From JBASRP01 sp044866075 (GTDB lineage: Bacteria; Actinomycetota; AC-67), in assembly GCA_044866075.1 (NCBI GenBank), contig JBIOTQ010000093.1, positions 1 through 24,121 on the forward strand: a stretch of 24,121 bases of DNA. The letters are read 5' to 3'. The notes below the pieces were generated by a model. The model was given only the letters and a program-made list of their open reading frames with translations. It did no database searches and was not told the DNA's origin. Shown piece by piece: positions 21,598 through 24,121 of this stretch (position 1 is the stretch's first letter; each line of letters begins with the position of its first letter). Made by a program: the position numbers and the translations under genes.

Positions 21598-22674
21598 ATG
21601 GGCACGGATTATTACGAGCTTCCCGTCGGCGACACGAAGTGGGGTATCCCCGGATCGTTCGACACGATCTTCAACTGGGAGTACGACGAGATGCGCGGCC
21701 GTCTCGTCACGCTCTACCAGAAGGGCAAGCAAAAGCAGTGGGATTCCGAGACGCGCCTCGATTGGTCGATCAACGTCGAGCCCGGCTCGCCCGACAACGG
21801 TCCGGATTACTACATCCCGATCTACGGCTCTCCGATCTGGGAGAAGATGAACGACAAAGAGAAGGAGCAGCTGCGCCACCACATGGGCGCGTGGATGAAC
21901 TCGCAGTTCCTCCACGGCGAGCAGGGCGCGCTCATCTGCACGGCGAAGATCGTGCAGTCCGTCCCCGACATCGATTCGAAGTTCTACGCCGCCACGCAGG
22001 TGATGGACGAGGCGCGCCACGTCGAGACGTACTCGCGCTACCTGCGCACGAAGATCGAGATGGCGTACCCGATCAACAAGTTCCTCAAGGCGCTCCTCGA
22101 TCAGGTGATCCAGGACTCGCGCTGGGACTTCACATATCTCGGCATGCAGGTGATGATCGAGGGCCTTGCGTTGGCCGCCTTCGCGCTGATCCGCGACTAC
22201 TCGACGGAGCCGCTCGCGAAGGCGCTTAACACGTACGTGATGCAGGACGAGGCCCGCCATGTCGCGTTCGGCCGCCTCGCGCTGCGCGACTACTACCCCG
22301 AGCTAACCGACGCCGAGCGCGCGGAGCGCGAGGAGTTCGTCGTCGAGGCGTCGCACCTGATGTACGGCCGCTTGATGGCGCGAGAGGTCTGGGAACACCT
22401 TGGCTACGACGTCGACGAGGCGCTCGACTACGTCGAGCACTCCGAGATCATGGCCCAGTTCCGCCGGCTGCTGTTCACGCGCATCGTGCCGATCGTGAAG
22501 GACATCGGGTTGTTCGGGCCCAAGGTCAAAGGGTGCTTCGAGAGCTTGGGCGTCATCGACTTCCAGGACCTCGACGCCGACGCGATGTCCGCCTCCGACG
22601 AGCAGATCGCCGAAGAGATGGACCGCCGCAAGGCCGAGATCATGGAGGCCGTGGCGGTCGGAGCCGAGGGCTAA
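21598..22674 (+). CDS. Ferritin-like diiron oxidase/oxygenase
   Basis: 358 residues. The ATG at 21598 has TAGGAGG 8 bases upstream; the open frame reaching back into the TetR gene is not used. It has two repeated diiron ligand sets: Glu108 (HGEQGAL) with DEARH giving Glu138/His141, and Glu188 (MIEGLAL) with DEARH giving Glu218/His221. The equal spacing (30 residues in both halves) is that of ferritin-like oxygenases/oxidases such as AurF-type N-oxygenases and R2-like proteins. It would use O2 and two irons for hydroxylation, N-oxidation or desaturation. Cytosolic, no membrane segment. No ferredoxin or reductase gene is adjacent. Cotranscribed with the TetR gene, suggesting control by its substrate. 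Confidence 0.87.
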   Translation: MGTDYYELPVGDTKWGIPGSFDTIFNWEYDEMRGRLVTLYQKGKQKQWDSETRLDWSINVEPGSPDNGPDYYIPIYGSPIWEKMNDKEKEQLRHHMGAWMNSQFLHGEQGALICTAKIVQSVPDIDSKFYAATQVMDEARHVETYSRYLRTKIEMAYPINKFLKALLDQVIQDSRWDFTYLGMQVMIEGLALAAFALIRDYSTEPLAKALNTYVMQDEARHVAFGRLALRDYYPELTDAERAEREEFVVEASHLMYGRLMAREVWEHLGYDVDEALDYVEHSEIMAQFRRLLFTRIVPIVKDIGLFGPKVKGCFESLGVIDFQDLDADAMSASDEQIAEEMDRRKAEIMEAVAVGAEG

Positions 22675-22693
22675 GCGCGAGATCAACGGTTGA

Positions 22694-22714
22694 GGCCCGG
22701 CCGGACGCCGGGCC
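22694..22714. terminator. Bidirectional terminator
   Basis: GGCCCGGC (22694-22701) and GCCGGGCC (22707-22714) form a perfect 8-bp GC stem with a 5-base CGGAC loop, lying between the convergent stops of the diiron gene (22674) and the alpha/beta hydrolase (22724). Confidence 0.85.
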
Positions 22715-22723
22715 CTTACCGTT

Positions 22724-23521
22724 TCATCCGTCGGCCGCGCGGAAGAACTCGCGGATGCGCGGCACGACCACTTCTGCCACACGCTCCCCGGAGAAATGGG
22801 TTTCCGCGTCCAACGCGAGGAACGTCGCGCCGGGAATTTCTTGCGCTGCGCGTGCCGCGCCCGGGGCCATCTCGTCCTCAGCACCTACGTAGATGAAACA
22901 CGGAATGTGCCAGCGCGAGAGGTTTTCCGAGATCGAACCCTCGAGGAACGTCGAACGGAATTCAGCCTCGAGAGCGATGGGGTCGTTGTCGAACATGAAG
23001 GTGCGTCCCGGCTCCGGGAACCGGAACCCATCGCCGATCGCGGCCTCCCACGTGTCAACGAGAGCCTGCATGCCGCGGTCCTTGCCCGCGGCGACGGCGT
23101 CGGCCACGGCTTGCATCATCGGGCCGCGCGGCCATTCGTACGGCTGGTTGCCGTAGAGGACGAGAGATCGGATGCGTTCGGGCGCGTGCTCTCCAACTGC
23201 AAAGCCGAGGCGAGCGCCCCATGAGGAGCCGAAGTAATGGACCCGTTCGATCCCCAAGGCGTCGAGGATGGCGACGACGTCGGCGACGCGTGTCGGCAAC
23301 GCGTACGCCTCGACGGCGTGTGGCTTGTCGGATCGGCCCTGCCCACGATGATCCGCGTATATGAGCCGGAACTCCTCGCTCAATCCTTGGACGACGGGCA
23401 ACGTCTTCGCGTACGGGATGGCGTCGCTGAGGCCCGGGTAGACGAGGATGGGCGACTGATCGCCGCCGGAGTCCTCGAAGTAGGTCCGGACCGCATCGTT
23501 CGGATTCGTCGCGTACGGCAT
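22724..23521 (-). CDS. Alpha/beta hydrolase
   Basis: 265 residues from the ATG at 23521; an upstream TTG at 23539 would add six residues. The fold is shown by YADHRGQGRSDKP, the nucleophile elbow GSSWGAR with Ser100, Asp216 in VGAEDEMAP and His242 in AETHFSGE, a complete catalytic triad. The oxyanion HG motif is replaced by YPG (VYPGLSD). Resembles the DHRGQGRS-type hydrolases (epoxide-hydrolase, haloperoxidase or esterase branch); substrate unknown. No signal peptide. It stands alone, convergent with the diiron gene; no clear Shine-Dalgarno. Confidence 0.9.
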   Translation of the reverse strand: MPYATNPNDAVRTYFEDSGGDQSPILVYPGLSDAIPYAKTLPVVQGLSEEFRLIYADHRGQGRSDKPHAVEAYALPTRVADVVAILDALGIERVHYFGSSWGARLGFAVGEHAPERIRSLVLYGNQPYEWPRGPMMQAVADAVAAGKDRGMQALVDTWEAAIGDGFRFPEPGRTFMFDNDPIALEAEFRSTFLEGSISENLSRWHIPCFIYVGAEDEMAPGAARAAQEIPGATFLALDAETHFSGERVAEVVVPRIREFFRAADG

Positions 23522-23667
23522 CTCGAGAAGCCTAACCAACCGCGTCGATCGCCTCGGAGGCCCTCGGACTAGTCCTTTTCACACCACCGGAATAGACGGT
23601 GTCGGCTCGAGGTCCCGAGCGGCTTGACCTTCTTTCTTCGGGCGTCCGCTTCGCGGGGTTCATGACT

Positions 23668-23694
23668 TTAGAAAATTCGACCGTCGGCCGATAA
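23668..23694 (+). promoter_or_regulatory. Possible sigma-28 (FliA/WhiG-type) promoter
   Basis: GCCGATAA (23687-23694) is an exact match to the sigma-28 -10 consensus. Fifteen bases upstream is TTAG (23668-23671), overlapping TTTAGAAA, an imperfect match to the -35 TAAA. It is 59 bases before the TTG start of the fibre-like gene. The rest of 23540-23753 shows only small inverted repeats and no gene. Confidence 0.42.
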
Positions 23695-23753
23695 CTGCTG
23701 GTAACAGGGGCTGCTGGGCGTAGGTGGGACTCGTCGATTTCTAGGAGGTCGGG

Positions 23754-24121
23754 TTGCGCCTACGTTCGTTCCGAACGGTCGTCTGGGGGCCTTTGGTTTT
23801 CGCTACGACGGCGGTCATCGCTTTCGCGGCGGTTCCCGTTCATGCCGCGCCCCCTCCCCAAGCGAACAACTCGTCCGCGGACATCACAGCCGTCATCGCT
23901 GGTGAGGGTCTCACCGGCGGGGCGCTGAACGGCGACGCGGTCCTCTCGGTTCTGTTCGGTGGGAACGGCACGGCGAACACCGTGGCGCGCTCCGATCACA
24001 ACCACGACGACCGCTACATGCTGAAGACGGCCAACTTCGACGATCGCTACATGCTGAAGGGCGAGGTCGTCGGCAACTTCGACGACCGGTGCTGGCTGCG
24101 CACCGAGAACTTCGACGATCG
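23754..24121 (+). CDS. Secreted fibre-like protein with DDRY repeats, partial (3' end outside)
   Basis: TTG start at 23754 with AGGAGG 5 bases upstream; no other start gives a signal peptide. The first ~30 residues are a Sec signal (MRLRSF, a hydrophobic core, cleavage near VHAAP). The mature part begins with TAVIAGEGLTGGALNGDAV and FGGNGTANTVARSDHNHDDR, then repeated units of NFDDRYMLK type (DDRYMLK, DDRYMLK, DDRCWLR, DDR). Both blocks are typical of phage tail-fibre and related trimeric surface proteins (like the phage fibre repeat DDRYYTK). Here a signal peptide suggests a cell-surface or secreted stalk, not a prophage fibre. The gene continues past the window end, so length and C-terminal domain are unknown. 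Confidence 0.72.
   Translation, partial: MRLRSFRTVVWGPLVFATTAVIAFAAVPVHAAPPPQANNSSADITAVIAGEGLTGGALNGDAVLSVLFGGNGTANTVARSDHNHDDRYMLKTANFDDRYMLKGEVVGNFDDRCWLRTENFDD

Noticed and set aside
23754..24121. Prophage tail gene
   Set aside because: The signal peptide and lack of any phage gene in the window argue against it, although the right flank is not visible.

Overview
The window is high-GC (sampled 60-base stretches: 73% GC at 12301-12360, 50% at 1861-1920) and densely coded, with ATGA stop/start overlaps and many GTG/TTG starts. The gene content suggests an actinobacterium (Actinomycetota), probably from an uncultured or deep-branching lineage: a four-cysteine SoxR, two TetR regulators, a cyclase-ATPase-TPR regulator, a divergent QueA-like protein, TldD/TldE and a Lys/Ala-rich tail on a membrane protein. 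This is inferred from the gene families; no phylogenetic marker is present.

Layout. 1-2170 is an AT-richer patch beside a partial tRNA-Arg(CCU). It holds a transposase-like remnant and two exported proteins of unknown function, one a lipoprotein with an FtsX-extracellular-domain-like module. 2300-3401 is a graveyard of broken genes: two oppositely oriented remnants of one FtsX/MacB-type permease family flank a frameshifted N-terminal piece of a circularly permuted ATP-grasp protein. 3429-6158 holds a DJ-1/PfpI protein, a 34-residue Lys-rich protein, a soluble PAS histidine kinase and a two-CBS protein.

6227-9320 is a redox-regulation block. An SDR oxidoreductase and a QueA-like protein are translationally coupled and are read from a promoter with the 19-bp -35/-10 spacing typical of MerR/SoxR targets. 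A palindrome lies in that spacer, and soxR is transcribed divergently. A TetR gene with its own palindrome follows.

9324-16732 is a minus-strand run: a membrane protein with an alkaline-phosphatase-like ectodomain, a 1111-residue adenylate-cyclase/ATPase/TPR regulator, a membrane-anchored HAD-IB phosphatase, an enoyl-CoA hydratase-like protein and the ribosome-rescue hydrolase ArfB. 16759-20922 is a plus-strand run: tldD, tldE (overlapping by ATGA) and a membrane protein with a histone-H1-like cytoplasmic tail. 20946-22674 is a TetR/ferritin-like diiron-oxidase operon. A strong hairpin separates it from a convergent alpha/beta hydrolase. The window ends inside a secreted protein with phage-tail-fibre-like repeats, preceded by a sequence resembling a sigma-28 (FliA/WhiG) promoter.

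No CRISPR array, rRNA or intact mobile element is visible. The best candidates for something new are the SoxR-type promoter on SDR-QueA, the membrane protein with a DNA-binding-like tail, the exported pair in the island, and the fibre-like protein with its sigma-28-like promoter.
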